Positions 26,231-33,795 of a stretch of 64,000 nucleotides of DNA are shown in pieces. The DNA is from Pseudomonas sp. H9 (GTDB lineage Bacteria; Pseudomonadota; Gammaproteobacteria; Pseudomonadales; Pseudomonadaceae). Made by a program: the position numbers and the translations under genes. Numbering within the stretch: position 1 is the first letter of the stretch; every line of letters begins with the position of its first letter. The notes beneath the pieces were generated by a model that was not told the origin of the DNA, did not search any database, and worked only from the letters and a program-made list of their open reading frames with translations. The DNA lies in the NCBI RefSeq assembly GCF_004353925.1, contig NZ_SMOK01000024.1:124001-188000 (forward strand), read 5' to 3'.

Positions 26231-26653
26231 CTACAACCGGATGATTTTGAACGTTGCCGTGGCGGTTGCCAGAATGTTGTCGTCACTGTCTTTGAGCATG
26301 CCAGCGGTGTACCAGTATTTAGGCCCACATTTAACCAGCCTGCCGATGCCTGTGATGTGCCCTGGCTTGGCTGCTCGTTTGTAAAACGTACTCAATTTGA
26401 CGGTGACCGCCCCTTGGTTTTTTTCAAGATTGGCATAAACCGTCGGGCCCATGGTGTCGTCGAGCATCGCGGTCATCATGCCGCCCTGAATACCACCCAG
26501 CGGGTTGGTGAAGGTGGCCAGTGCATTGAATGAAACTTCGATTTGTCGATGCTTAGGGATGTAGTCGATGAACGACCAGCCGAGTAGGTAGGCGGCATTG
26601 GGTAGAGGATCTTTACCCTCGACCATGCGCCAGAACGGATTGTCCCTATCCAT
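26231..26653 (-). CDS. PaaI-family hotdog thioesterase
   Basis: 140 residues from ATG 26653 (MDRDNPFWRMVEGKDPLPNAA) with GAGGAAGATTGAAC upstream; the longer open frame continues through the next gene and is rejected. The hotdog core is visible as PLGGIQGGMMTAMLDDTMGPTVY near residues 60-80, with the catalytic-region Gly-Gly and Asp. The C-terminal strand is DSDNILATATATFKII. Such enzymes hydrolyse acyl- or aryl-CoA thioesters. It forms a probable two-gene unit with the membrane protein upstream (20-bp gap). Confidence 0.87.
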   Translation of the reverse strand: MDRDNPFWRMVEGKDPLPNAAYLLGWSFIDYIPKHRQIEVSFNALATFTNPLGGIQGGMMTAMLDDTMGPTVYANLEKNQGAVTVKLSTFYKRAAKPGHITGIGRLVKCGPKYWYTAGMLKDSDDNILATATATFKIIRL

Positions 26654-26673
26654 GTTCAATCTTCCTCTGGTGT

Positions 26674-27111
26674 TTATGTGTGATGCCCGGCGAGCAGGGC
26701 GAAGACAAAACCCACTACGGTCAATAGCGCCACCAAGGCACTGGTCAATGTAGGAGGCTTGGCGCCTGTTTGGCGGCGAACGCGGGTGGTGACAACAATT
26801 GCCGGCGTGATCATCAACAAACAGAACCCTTGAAAACTGATGAGTTGAAGCAGCCCGCTGGACACAAAGAATACGCCGTAGAGCAGCATCAGCCCTGCGC
26901 AAGCCAAGGCCAGCCAAGCCCAACCGACGATTCGTATCAGCGCCATCAAGAGCACCTGCAAGCGAGGGTCCAGGTCGCTCCAGGGGCGGGCAACGGCATC
27001 ACGGTGATAAGGCATGAACTGTGTGCGCGTCAGGTAAATGACAGCGAAGGCTGCAAGGATCACAAAAGCCAGCAGGTAGCTGCTGATCGCGAGCCAGGTG
27101 AACAGGGGCAT
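26674..27111 (-). CDS. hypothetical inner-membrane protein
   Basis: A 145-residue protein with four predicted membrane helices (residues about 5-27, 52-75, 80-103, 120-140) and a short basic loop (VVTTRVRRQTGAKPP). No signal peptide and no recognised family. It precedes the PaaI-like thioesterase in the same direction and probably the same transcript. Confidence 0.7.
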   Translation of the reverse strand: MPLFTWLAISSYLLAFVILAAFAVIYLTRTQFMPYHRDAVARPWSDLDPRLQVLLMALIRIVGWAWLALACAGLMLLYGVFFVSSGLLQLISFQGFCLLMITPAIVVTTRVRRQTGAKPPTLTSALVALLTVVGFVFALLAGHHT

Positions 27112-27203
27112 GGCCAGACTCCGTTGGTACCAACGTGTGCAGGCCTATATTCATTCGGGAGCGCGTGGCGGTCTACTGACAGAAATATCAGGTCGGGCTT
27201 GAC

Positions 27204-27482
27204 CGGTGGGAGCGGGCTTGCTGTGGGAGCGGGGCGTCTTTGAAGGCGCAGGCCAAGGTCTGCAAACCGCGCATCAATACGGTGGTGTCTACGCCAACCG
27301 CGACGAAGCGCGCGCCCAGCTCGATGTAACGACGCGCCAGGGTCTGGTCGGCACTGAGAATGCCCGCTGCCTTGCCTGCCTTCTGGATGCGCACGATGGC
27401 GTCTTCAATCGCGGCCTGTACCCTTGCCCCGCGATGCGATGTGATTGAAAGACCGCAATCGCGGGGCAAGCCCGCTCCCACC
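27204..27482. repeat. REP element interrupted by an hpaI fragment
   Basis: The left part reads GGTGGGAGCGGGCTTGCTGT followed by GGGAGCGGG (to 27233). The right part resumes with CTTGCCCCGCGATGCGAT at 27423 and its inverted copy ATCGCGGGGCAAGCCCGCTC ends at 27482. Removing 27234-27422 restores an intact REP of the same layout as the copy at 35112-35217. Confidence 0.88.
27225..27422 (-). pseudogene. duplicated 3' fragment of hpaI (198 bp, identical)
   Basis: Bases 27225-27422 are identical, at every position I compared, to 27516-27713 inside the 3' end of hpaI; the offset is 291 bp. The copy holds about 65 codons (VQAAIEDAIVRIQKAG to FKDAPLP) but lacks a start and the native TTGGGVY end. Its left boundary coincides with the 9-bp string GGGAGCGGG shared by the REP core and by hpaI. 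A non-functional gene fragment trapped in a REP. Confidence 0.95.
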
Positions 27483-27490
27483 AGTGCGCG

Positions 27491-28291
27491 TTAGTAAACT
27501 CCACCTCCGGTGGTGGGGAGCGGGGCGTCTTTGAAGGCGCAGGCCAAGGTCTGCAAACCGCGCATCAATACGGTGGTGTCTACGCCAACCGCGACGAAGC
27601 GCGCGCCCAGCTCGATGTAACGACGCGCCAGGGTCTGGTCGGCACTGAGAATGCCCGCTGCCTTGCCTGCCTTCTGGATGCGCACGATGGCGTCTTCAAT
27701 CGCGGCCTGTACCTCAGGATGCCCGGGGTTACCGCGGTGGCCCATGGCTGCGCTCAGGTCAGCCGGGCCAATGAACACGCCATCCACGCCATCGACTGCC
27801 GCAATCTCGTCGAGCCTGGCCAGGCCTTCGAGGTTTTCGATCTGCACCAGCAGGCACATCTGTTCATCAGCCTGGTCAAGGTAGCCGGGGATGCTGTTCC
27901 AGCGCGAAGCACGGGCCAGGGCACTGCCCACACCGCGTACGCCGCTGGGCGGGTAATGGATGGCGCGTACCAGCTCACGGGCTTGCTCGGCGCTTTCGAC
28001 CATCGGCACCAGCAAGGTCTGGGCGCCGATGTCGAGGATCTGCTTGATCAGCGCGGTATCACCGATAACCGGGCGAATGATCGCTTGCGCAGCATAGGGC
28101 GCGACGGCTTGTAGCTGGCCGAGCATGCCGCGCAGGTCATTGGGGGCGTGTTCACCGTCGATCAGCAGCCAGTCGAATCCGGCGTTGGCCGCAAGCTCGG
28201 CGCAGTACGGGTCGGCCAGGCCAAGCCACAGGCCGATCTGCGCCTCGCCGGATATCAGGCGTTGCTTGAAGGTGTTGATGGGCATTTGCAT
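27491..28291 (-). CDS. hpaI: HpaI, 4-hydroxy-2-oxoheptane-1,7-dioate aldolase
   Basis: 266-residue class II pyruvate aldolase catalysing the last step of 4-HPA breakdown: 4-hydroxy-2-oxo-heptanedioate to pyruvate and succinic semialdehyde. ATG 28291 has GGGAGAA upstream. Family residues are visible: IDGEHAPND (catalytic His near 47), AIIRP (Arg near 73), VQIENLEGL (metal-ligand Glu) and GVFIGPADLSAAMG (metal-ligand Asp). Last gene of hpaG1G2EDFHI, 22 bp after hpaH. Its last 198 coding bases (apart from the final codons) are duplicated just downstream; the gene itself appears intact with a normal GGGVY ending. Confidence 0.96.
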   Translation of the reverse strand: MQMPINTFKQRLISGEAQIGLWLGLADPYCAELAANAGFDWLLIDGEHAPNDLRGMLGQLQAVAPYAAQAIIRPVIGDTALIKQILDIGAQTLLVPMVESAEQARELVRAIHYPPSGVRGVGSALARASRWNSIPGYLDQADEQMCLLVQIENLEGLARLDEIAAVDGVDGVFIGPADLSAAMGHRGNPGHPEVQAAIEDAIVRIQKAGKAAGILSADQTLARRYIELGARFVAVGVDTTVLMRGLQTLACAFKDAPLPTTGGGVY

Positions 28292-28313
28292 AACCGCGCT
28301 TCTCCCTGGAGGC

Positions 28314-29117
28314 TCAGACAAAGCGGCAGGCGATGCTGCCGAGCATGTCGTAATCGACGTGGAAGGTGTCACCGGGGCTGGCAGCCACCGGGCGAGTGAA
28401 GGAACCGCCGAGGATGATCTGCCCAGGTTCGAGGGTTACGTCGTAAGGCGCCAGTTTGTTGGCCAGCCAGGCCACGCCTTTGGCCGGATGGTTGAGCACC
28501 GCAGCCGACACCCCGGATTCCTCGATCACGCCGTTGCGATACAGCACGGCCGGCACTTTGCGCAGGTCGATCTCGGTCGGTCGCACCGCGCGCCCGCCCA
28601 TGACCACACCGGCGTTGGCAGCGTTGTCGGAGATAGTGTCGAAGACTTTGCGCGTCGCCTTGGTGTGCGGGTCGATCTGCTGAATGCGCGCGTCGATGAT
28701 CTCCAGTGCCGGGATCACCCACTCGGTCGCGTCGAGCACGTCAAACACCGTGACGTTCGGCCCTTTCAGCGGCTTGCCGAGAATGAACGCCAGCTCCACT
28801 TCTACACGCGGCACGATGAAGCGCTCGAAAGGAATGTCGCTGCCTTCATCGAACAGCATGTCATCGAGCAGCGCGCCGTAGTCGGGTTCGGTGATGTTCG
28901 ACGAAACCTGCATGGCGCGGGAGGTCAGGCCAATTTTGTGGCCGACCAGCTTACGCCCGCTGGCGATTTTTTGGGCCACCCAGGCGCGCTGAATTGCGTA
29001 GGCATCGTCGATGGTGATTTCGGGGTAGTCCAGCGAGAACTGGCGTACCTGTTCGCGCGAACGTTCCGCCGCGTCGAGGCGGGCAGCGGCCTGTTGGATG
29101 AGCGTGGCGTCAAGCAT
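28314..29117 (-). CDS. hpaH: HpaH, 2-oxo-hept-4-ene-1,7-dioate hydratase
   Basis: 267 residues of the MhpD/HpaH hydratase family, Mg-dependent, adding water to 2-oxo-hept-4-ene-1,7-dioate to give the HpaI substrate. Recognisable blocks are KLVGHKIGLTSRAMQ near 55, EPDYGALLDDMLFDEG near 77, the metal-binding PRVEVELAFILGKPL near 103, and GGSFTRPVAASPGDTFHVDYDMLGSI at the C-terminus. The adjacent hpaF stop is 9 bp upstream. Full length for the family. Confidence 0.96.
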   Translation of the reverse strand: MLDATLIQQAAARLDAAERSREQVRQFSLDYPEITIDDAYAIQRAWVAQKIASGRKLVGHKIGLTSRAMQVSSNITEPDYGALLDDMLFDEGSDIPFERFIVPRVEVELAFILGKPLKGPNVTVFDVLDATEWVIPALEIIDARIQQIDPHTKATRKVFDTISDNAANAGVVMGGRAVRPTEIDLRKVPAVLYRNGVIEESGVSAAVLNHPAKGVAWLANKLAPYDVTLEPGQIILGGSFTRPVAASPGDTFHVDYDMLGSIACRFV

Positions 29118-29125
29118 GTGAAACC

Positions 29126-29536
29126 TCAGGAATGCGTGTTGAACAGGGGATGCAGGCTGCTGTGTTTACCGTCGTACACTTGGCCGGGGCTTTGATCGAT
29201 CTGCACGGTGATGCCCACCGGGCGCTGCTGCAGCAGGTCGTCGAGATGGTTGCGCAGCACCGCCAGCAGGCTGTCGCCCACGGCCTTGTGTACCGTCGCG
29301 CTGCGCCCGGCGCCCATGCGCAGGTTGGCGTAGAGAAAACCGTAGTCGCCCTTGCCATCGGCCACGGCGCAGTGCGCTGCCGGATAGGCCAGCACACGGG
29401 TGCCGCCAGTGGGGAACACCGCTTTGCCAGCCTCGTCACGTTGCTGCAGCATGCTGTCGGCCAGAGCACGGCACAGGCCGGGGATATCCGCCTGCTGTTC
29501 AAGGTCGGGGGTGTAGAGCAGTACCAGGTGAGGCAT
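29126..29536 (-). CDS. hpaF: HpaF, 5-carboxymethyl-2-hydroxymuconate isomerase
   Basis: 136 residues from ATG 29536, placing Pro directly after the initiator Met (M-PHLVLLYT); in this tautomerase-like family the exposed N-terminal Pro is the general base. It isomerises 5-carboxymethyl-2-hydroxymuconate to the 2-oxo-ene form. The frame upstream to 29605 overlaps hpaD and is rejected. Conserved segments: LRMGAGRSATVHKAVGDSLL and QIDQSPGQVYDGKHSSLHPLF. Between hpaD and hpaH. Confidence 0.93.
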   Translation of the reverse strand: MPHLVLLYTPDLEQQADIPGLCRALADSMLQQRDEAGKAVFPTGGTRVLAYPAAHCAVADGKGDYGFLYANLRMGAGRSATVHKAVGDSLLAVLRNHLDDLLQQRPVGITVQIDQSPGQVYDGKHSSLHPLFNTHS

Positions 29537-29608
29537 GGTGGTTATCCTGGGGGAAGACCAGCACAGGGTCGCCCCGGTGTGGGCGGCGGCCGCTGTGCGG
29601 GGCATTGA

Positions 29609-30532
29609 TCAGAGCCGGCTGGTAGACACCACGCCGTCCGGGTTGGAGGCCTGCGCCGGGGGCAGGCTTGAGCCGTCCTGTGGCGTGACCGGGAACACTG
29701 CGTTGATTTGCCCGGTACCGGAAGCGGCGAAGTAGGGCGTCAGCACTTCGGCCTTGGCGTCGTACTTCGACCAGCCCAGGGCACCCAGGAGCATGGCGGT
29801 GTCATGCATGAAACCTTCACCATGACCTTTGGCGGCGTACTCCGGCAGCATGGCGCAAAAGGCCTCCCACTCGGCGTTTTCCCACATCTGAATCACACGC
29901 TCGTCGAGGTTCTGCAGGAACGGGCTCCAGATTTTCGTGGCGAATTCCGGCGCCTGGCCATTCTGGGCAAAACGGTGCGACAACGAGCCGCTGGCCAGAA
30001 ACGCCACGGTGCCGTCGTACTGTTCTTCCACCGCCTTGCGCATGGCCCAGCCGAGGCGGGCGCTATCGTTCAGGTAGTGCGAGGTGCACAGCGACGAGAC
30101 CGAGACCACCTTGAAGTGCTGGTCGGCATTCATGTAGCGCATCGGTACCAGGGTGCCGTACTCCGGTGCCAGGGTAGTGGCATCGTGGGCCATGGTTTCA
30201 ACGCCGAACTGATTGCACACCTCGGCCAGCAGCTTGCCCAGCTGCGGGTTGCCAGGGAATTCGTATTCCATGTTGCTGATGAAGTGCGGCAACTCGTTGC
30301 TGGTGTACAGCCCTTTGAAGTGCGCGGCGCAGTTGATGTGGTAATTGGCGTTCACCAGCCAATGGGTATCGAACACCACGATGGTGTCCACGCCCAGTTC
30401 GCGGCACCGTCGGCTGATCTCGATATGACCGTCGATGGCCGCCTTGCGAAAGCCCTGGCGCGGGCCCGGCAGTTCGGACAGGTACATCGATGGTACGTGG
30501 GTGACTTTGGCAGCCAGAGCAAGCTTGCCCAT
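29609..30532 (-). CDS. hpaD: HpaD, homoprotocatechuate 2,3-dioxygenase
   Basis: 307-residue class III (LigB-type) extradiol ring-cleavage dioxygenase, Fe(II)-dependent, opening 3,4-dihydroxyphenylacetate to 5-carboxymethyl-2-hydroxymuconic semialdehyde. ATG 30532 gives MGKLALAAKVTHVPSMYLSE, the canonical start, with AGGAGAAGTACT upstream. The metal-region motifs are THVPSMYLSELPGPRQG, VVFDTHWLVN, and LASGSLSHRFAQNG. Compared with the enterobacterial enzyme (about 283 residues, ending at GTGQINAVFP) it carries roughly 23 extra C-terminal residues (VTPQDGSSLPPAQASNPDGV..), rich in Pro and Ser. Confidence 0.96.
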   Translation of the reverse strand: MGKLALAAKVTHVPSMYLSELPGPRQGFRKAAIDGHIEISRRCRELGVDTIVVFDTHWLVNANYHINCAAHFKGLYTSNELPHFISNMEYEFPGNPQLGKLLAEVCNQFGVETMAHDATTLAPEYGTLVPMRYMNADQHFKVVSVSSLCTSHYLNDSARLGWAMRKAVEEQYDGTVAFLASGSLSHRFAQNGQAPEFATKIWSPFLQNLDERVIQMWENAEWEAFCAMLPEYAAKGHGEGFMHDTAMLLGALGWSKYDAKAEVLTPYFAASGTGQINAVFPVTPQDGSSLPPAQASNPDGVVSTSRL

Positions 30533-30604
30533 AGTACTTCTCCTAGCGCGGCCCCCAGGGGCCTGATTCTTGTGATTGGTCTGCACGCAGGAAACTGGCG
30601 ACCC

Positions 30605-30630
30605 TAACCGGGTTATAAACCCGGTCGGGT
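30605..30630. other. intergenic hairpin between hpaE and hpaD
   Basis: ACCGGGTT (30607-30614) and AACCCGGT (30618-30625) form an 8-bp stem with a 3-nt loop; the flanks add GACCC / GGGTC pairing. It lies in the 117-bp hpaE-hpaD gap, the largest inside the operon, without a T tract. Likely an mRNA processing or stability element that could set different levels for genes before and after it. Confidence 0.55.
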
Positions 30631-30649
30631 CACTCTTGCGAGTGCAACC

Positions 30650-32110
30650 TCACACGCCCCAACGCGGAATGTGGTGGCTACCCATGGAGATGCACACGTT
30701 TTTGATTTCAGCGAACACTTCAAAGCTGTACTCGCCGCCTTCACGGCCGGTGCCCGAGCCTTTCACGCCACCGAACGGTTGACGCAGGTCACGCACGTTC
30801 TGGCTGTTGATGAACACCATGCCGGCCTCGATGCCACGGGCCAGTCTGTGGGCCTTGCCGATGTCCTGGGTCCAGATGTACGAGGCCAGGCCGTATTCGG
30901 TGTCGTTGGCCAGGCGCAGGGCTTCGGCTTCGTCCTTGAACTTGATCAGGCACACCACCGGCCCGAAGATCTCCTCTTGGGCGATGCGCATGCGGTTGTC
31001 GACGTCGGCGAACACGGTCGGCTGAATGAACTGACCTTTAGCCAGGTGCGCAGGCAGATTGGCCGGGCGTTCCAGGCCACCGGCGAGCAGGGTGGCGCCT
31101 TCTTCGATGCCGATCTTGATGTAGCCGGTAACCTTGTCGTAGTGGGCCTGGGTGATCATCGAGCCGACCTGGGTTTTCGGGTCGGTCGGGTCACCGACAA
31201 TCAGGCGTTTGGCGCGGGCGGCAAACTCGGCGACGAACTGGTCGTAGACGGTTTCCTGGATAAAGATACGGCTGCCCGCAGTGCAGCGTTCGCCGTTCAG
31301 CGAGAAGATCGTGAACAGCGCGGCGTCGAGGGCGCGGTCGAGGTCGGCGTCGTCGAAAATCAGCACTGGCGACTTGCCGCCCAGTTCCATCGAATATTTT
31401 TTCAGGCCGGCGGTCTGCATGATCTTGCGCCCGGTGGCAGTGCCGCCGGTGAACGAGATAGCCCGCACGTCCGAGTGGCGCACCAATGCGTCGCCAGCGG
31501 TGGCACCGTAACCCTGCACTACGTTCAGCACGCCTGGCGGAATGCCGGCTTCCAGTGCCAGGCGGCCCAGCTCGTTGGCGGTCAGTGGCGACAGCTCACT
31601 CATTTTCAGCACGGCGGTGTTGCCCAGCGCCAGGCATGGCGCGGTTTTCCAGGTGGCGGTCATGAACGGCACGTTCCATGGCGACACCAGGCCGCACACG
31701 CCCACGGGCTGATACAGGGTGTAGTTGAGCATCTGATCGTCGACCGGATAGCTATGGCCGTCCATGCGTGTGCAGACTTCGGCAAAGAAGTCGAAGTTGT
31801 GCGACGCACGCGGGATCAGCACATTGCGGGTCTGGTGAATGGGCAGGCCGGTGTCGAGGGTTTCCAGTTCAGCCAGCTGTGGCACGTTCTGGTCGATCAG
31901 TTCACCCAGTTTGCGCATCAGTTTCGCGCGTTCCTTGGCCGGGGTGTTGGCCCACTTCGGAAAGGCTTCTTTGGCAGCAGCCACGGCCAGGTTGATTTCC
32001 TCAGCGCCACCACTGGCCACTTCACCGATGGCTTCACCAGTGGCCGGGTTGTAGTTGGTGAAGGTGTTCTGGCTTTCGACTTCGCGGCCGTTAATCCAAT
32101 GCTTGATCAT
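30650..32110 (-). CDS. hpaE: HpaE, 5-carboxymethyl-2-hydroxymuconate semialdehyde dehydrogenase
   Basis: 486-residue NAD-dependent aldehyde dehydrogenase; ATG 32110 (MIKHWINGREVESQNTFTNYNPATGEAIGE) is the family start. The catalytic Cys is in SLNGERCTAGSRIF near residue 288 and the general-base Glu in YSMELGGKSPVLIF near 254. The cofactor-site block VSPWNVPFMTATWKTAPCLALGNTAVLK is intact. It oxidises the ring-cleavage semialdehyde. The frame upstream to 32236 overlaps hpaG2 and is a shadow extension. Confidence 0.97.
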   Translation of the reverse strand: MIKHWINGREVESQNTFTNYNPATGEAIGEVASGGAEEINLAVAAAKEAFPKWANTPAKERAKLMRKLGELIDQNVPQLAELETLDTGLPIHQTRNVLIPRASHNFDFFAEVCTRMDGHSYPVDDQMLNYTLYQPVGVCGLVSPWNVPFMTATWKTAPCLALGNTAVLKMSELSPLTANELGRLALEAGIPPGVLNVVQGYGATAGDALVRHSDVRAISFTGGTATGRKIMQTAGLKKYSMELGGKSPVLIFDDADLDRALDAALFTIFSLNGERCTAGSRIFIQETVYDQFVAEFAARAKRLIVGDPTDPKTQVGSMITQAHYDKVTGYIKIGIEEGATLLAGGLERPANLPAHLAKGQFIQPTVFADVDNRMRIAQEEIFGPVVCLIKFKDEAEALRLANDTEYGLASYIWTQDIGKAHRLARGIEAGMVFINSQNVRDLRQPFGGVKGSGTGREGGEYSFEVFAEIKNVCISMGSHHIPRWGV

Positions 32111-32135
32111 GCTGTGTGTCTCTCGTGTTCTGAGG

Positions 32136-32900
32136 TTAGCCGCGTGCGGCAAAGAATTCGATTTCGCTGACGATACGGTTGACCAAACGGCCCACGCCCT
32201 CGACTTCCACCACCACTTCATCGCCAGGCACGACATCGGCCAGGCCCTCGGGCGTGCCGGTGGCGATCATGTCGCCCGGCTGCAGGGTCATGAAGCTGGA
32301 GAAGTATTCGATCAGGTAAGGGATGTCGAAGATCATGTCGGCGGTGCTGCCTTCCTGTTTCAACTCGCCATTGATCCAGGTGCGCAGTTTCAGCTTTGAC
32401 GGGTCGGGCACATCGGCGGCATCGACGATCCACGGGCCGACCGGGGTGGTGCAGTCGCGGTTCTTCACTCGCAAGTTGGGGCGGTAGTAGTTTTCCAGGT
32501 AGTCGCGAATGGCGTAGTCGTTGCACACCGTGTAGCCGGCCAGATAGCTCAGGGCATCTTCGCGCTTGACGTTGCGCGCCGGCTTACCGATTACCGCCAC
32601 CAGCTCGCACTCGTAGTGCATGTACTTGACGTTGTCTGGGCGCCAGGTGACCTGGTTGTGGCCGGTGTAGGTGCCGGGCGACTTGATGAACGCCAACGGC
32701 TCGGTCGGTGCCTTGAACGCGAGTTCGGCGGCGTGGTCGGCGTAGTTCAGGCCGAGGGCGAACATACTGCCTTCAGCGGGTGGCAACCACTGCACCTGGT
32801 TTTCGGCGAGCAAGCGGCCATCCTGCAGACGAACCGCGTTATCGGCTTCGACGGTCACCGCGTGGATCTGGTTTTCGTAGCGGATGCGGGCGTGTTTCAT
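32136..32900 (-). CDS. hpaG2: HpaG2, homoprotocatechuate isomerase/decarboxylase subunit (C-terminal half type)
   Basis: 254-residue FAH-superfamily protein equivalent to the C-terminal half of enterobacterial HpaG. It has GLNYADHAAELAFKAP near 50, the metal-ligand motif YMHYECELVAVIGK near 93, and MIATGTPEGLADVVPGDEVVVEVEGVGRL at the C-terminus. It acts with HpaG1 to decarboxylate 5-oxopent-3-ene-1,2,5-tricarboxylate and isomerise the product. The gene follows hpaG1 by 10 bp. Confidence 0.94.
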   Translation of the reverse strand: MKHARIRYENQIHAVTVEADNAVRLQDGRLLAENQVQWLPPAEGSMFALGLNYADHAAELAFKAPTEPLAFIKSPGTYTGHNQVTWRPDNVKYMHYECELVAVIGKPARNVKREDALSYLAGYTVCNDYAIRDYLENYYRPNLRVKNRDCTTPVGPWIVDAADVPDPSKLKLRTWINGELKQEGSTADMIFDIPYLIEYFSSFMTLQPGDMIATGTPEGLADVVPGDEVVVEVEGVGRLVNRIVSEIEFFAARG

Positions 32901-32910
32901 GGGTCTCTCC

Positions 32911-33567
32911 TTATTCCGCGACGATGGTGTTGGTCAGGCGGCCCAAGCCGCTGATATCGACGACCACTTGATCGCCTGGCTGCACATCGACACGGCCTTC
33001 CGGGGTGCCGGTGATCAGCACATCGCCGGCATGCAGGGTCATGAACTCGCTGAGTTCGGCGATCAGTTGAGGAATGCTGCGCACGAAGTTGGCGGTGGAG
33101 TTCTCCTGACGTACCTGGCCATTGACCAGCAAGGTCAGGGTCAGGTTGTGCGGGTCGGCGACCTCGCTCACGGGAATCACTTCACTGCTCAGCGCGCAAA
33201 AGCCGTCACGGCATTTGGCTTTCACCGCAGGGCGGTAGTAGCTGTCTTCCGGCAGGCTGAATTCGTTGACGATCAGGTAACCGGCCACATGCTCAAAGGC
33301 CTGCTCAGCGCTGACGCGGCTGGCGTCTTTGCCAATGACTACACCCAGCGCCGGGCCAGGCTGCAAACGCTCGCCGCTCGGCGCGACCACCGCCTGGCCA
33401 TCGCCATTGCGGGTATTGGGGGTTTTGATGAACAGCACCGGTTTGACCGGTGGCTGCTGGTAGGGCGGCTGGTTGAATTCGGCCAGACGGCTTTGCAGCA
33501 GGCCGGTGTAGTTCAAGGCGATGCCAAACAGGCTGCCGGTGGCAATTTCGCGGGTGGCGCGACGCAT
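32911..33567 (-). CDS. hpaG1: HpaG1, homoprotocatechuate isomerase/decarboxylase subunit (N-terminal half type)
   Basis: 218-residue FAH-superfamily protein equivalent to the N-terminal half of fused HpaG: GIALNYTGLLQSRLAEF near 15, KPVLFIKTPNT near 41, ALGVVIGKDASRV near 73, and VLITGTPEGRVDVQPGDQVVVDISGLGRL at the end. ATG 33567 is preceded by AGGAGTGAAGC. First gene of the catabolic operon, driven by the promoter at 33663-33691. In E. coli the two halves form one 429-residue polypeptide; here they are separate genes. Confidence 0.93.
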   Translation of the reverse strand: MRRATREIATGSLFGIALNYTGLLQSRLAEFNQPPYQQPPVKPVLFIKTPNTRNGDGQAVVAPSGERLQPGPALGVVIGKDASRVSAEQAFEHVAGYLIVNEFSLPEDSYYRPAVKAKCRDGFCALSSEVIPVSEVADPHNLTLTLLVNGQVRQENSTANFVRSIPQLIAELSEFMTLHAGDVLITGTPEGRVDVQPGDQVVVDISGLGRLTNTIVAE

Positions 33568-33648
33568 GCTTCACTCCTGGATCGGGCGGCAAGCCGCCGT
33601 TGATAGCGTTAGGCGATGCTCTGTGGGGAGGGCAGTCGCCGGAAGATT

Positions 33649-33682
33649 GTTAACATGCTAATGTTATAATTAATATGTTAAC
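33649..33682. promoter_or_regulatory. HpaR-type operator (nested inverted repeats)
   Basis: GTTAACAT (33649-33656) faces ATGTTAAC (33675-33682), and within it TAACATGCTAATGTTA (33651-33666) is itself a perfect 6-bp-arm palindrome. It overlaps the spacer, -10 and likely start of the hpaG1 promoter and lies upstream of hpaR on the other strand, the classic place for MarR-family autorepression. Binding by HpaR is inferred from position and from recurrence of the motif at other hpa promoters. Confidence 0.7.
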
Positions 33683-33691
33683 GATGGTCAA
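33663..33691 (-). promoter_or_regulatory. sigma-70 promoter of hpaG1G2EDFHI
   Basis: On the minus strand TTGACC (33686-33691), a 17-bp spacer and TATAAC (33663-33668) form a near-consensus -35/-10 pair about 96 bp upstream of the hpaG1 ATG. The spacer contains GTTAACAT, half of the operator. Confidence 0.72.
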
Positions 33692-33795
33692 GCCATGGTT
33701 CACGCCAAGACATGATTGACGGTTTGCCTCGGCACACCGGTTGTTGCTTAAATCATTTACTGTTTCCTTTATTTGGCCGGAGAGCCGATAGCCTT

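Larger units (their letters stand above)
27112..27490. other. 379-bp region between hpaI and the membrane protein
   Basis: No functional gene. It contains a REP element split by a 189-bp piece identical to the hpaI 3' coding end, described in separate entries. Frames through it (27188-27504) are chimeras of REP and hpaI sequence. Confidence 0.85.

Noticed and set aside
27188..27504. Frames through the REP-hpaI duplication considered as small genes
   Set aside because: They are read-throughs of REP sequence (peptides like GAGLPRDCGLS) and the hpaI fragment, without proper starts. The same REP peptide appears at other REP copies.
30671..32170. 499-residue open frame opposite hpaE
   Set aside because: Antisense shadow caused by GC3 bias; hpaE has catalytic Cys, Glu and full family length, while this frame has no recognisable motif.
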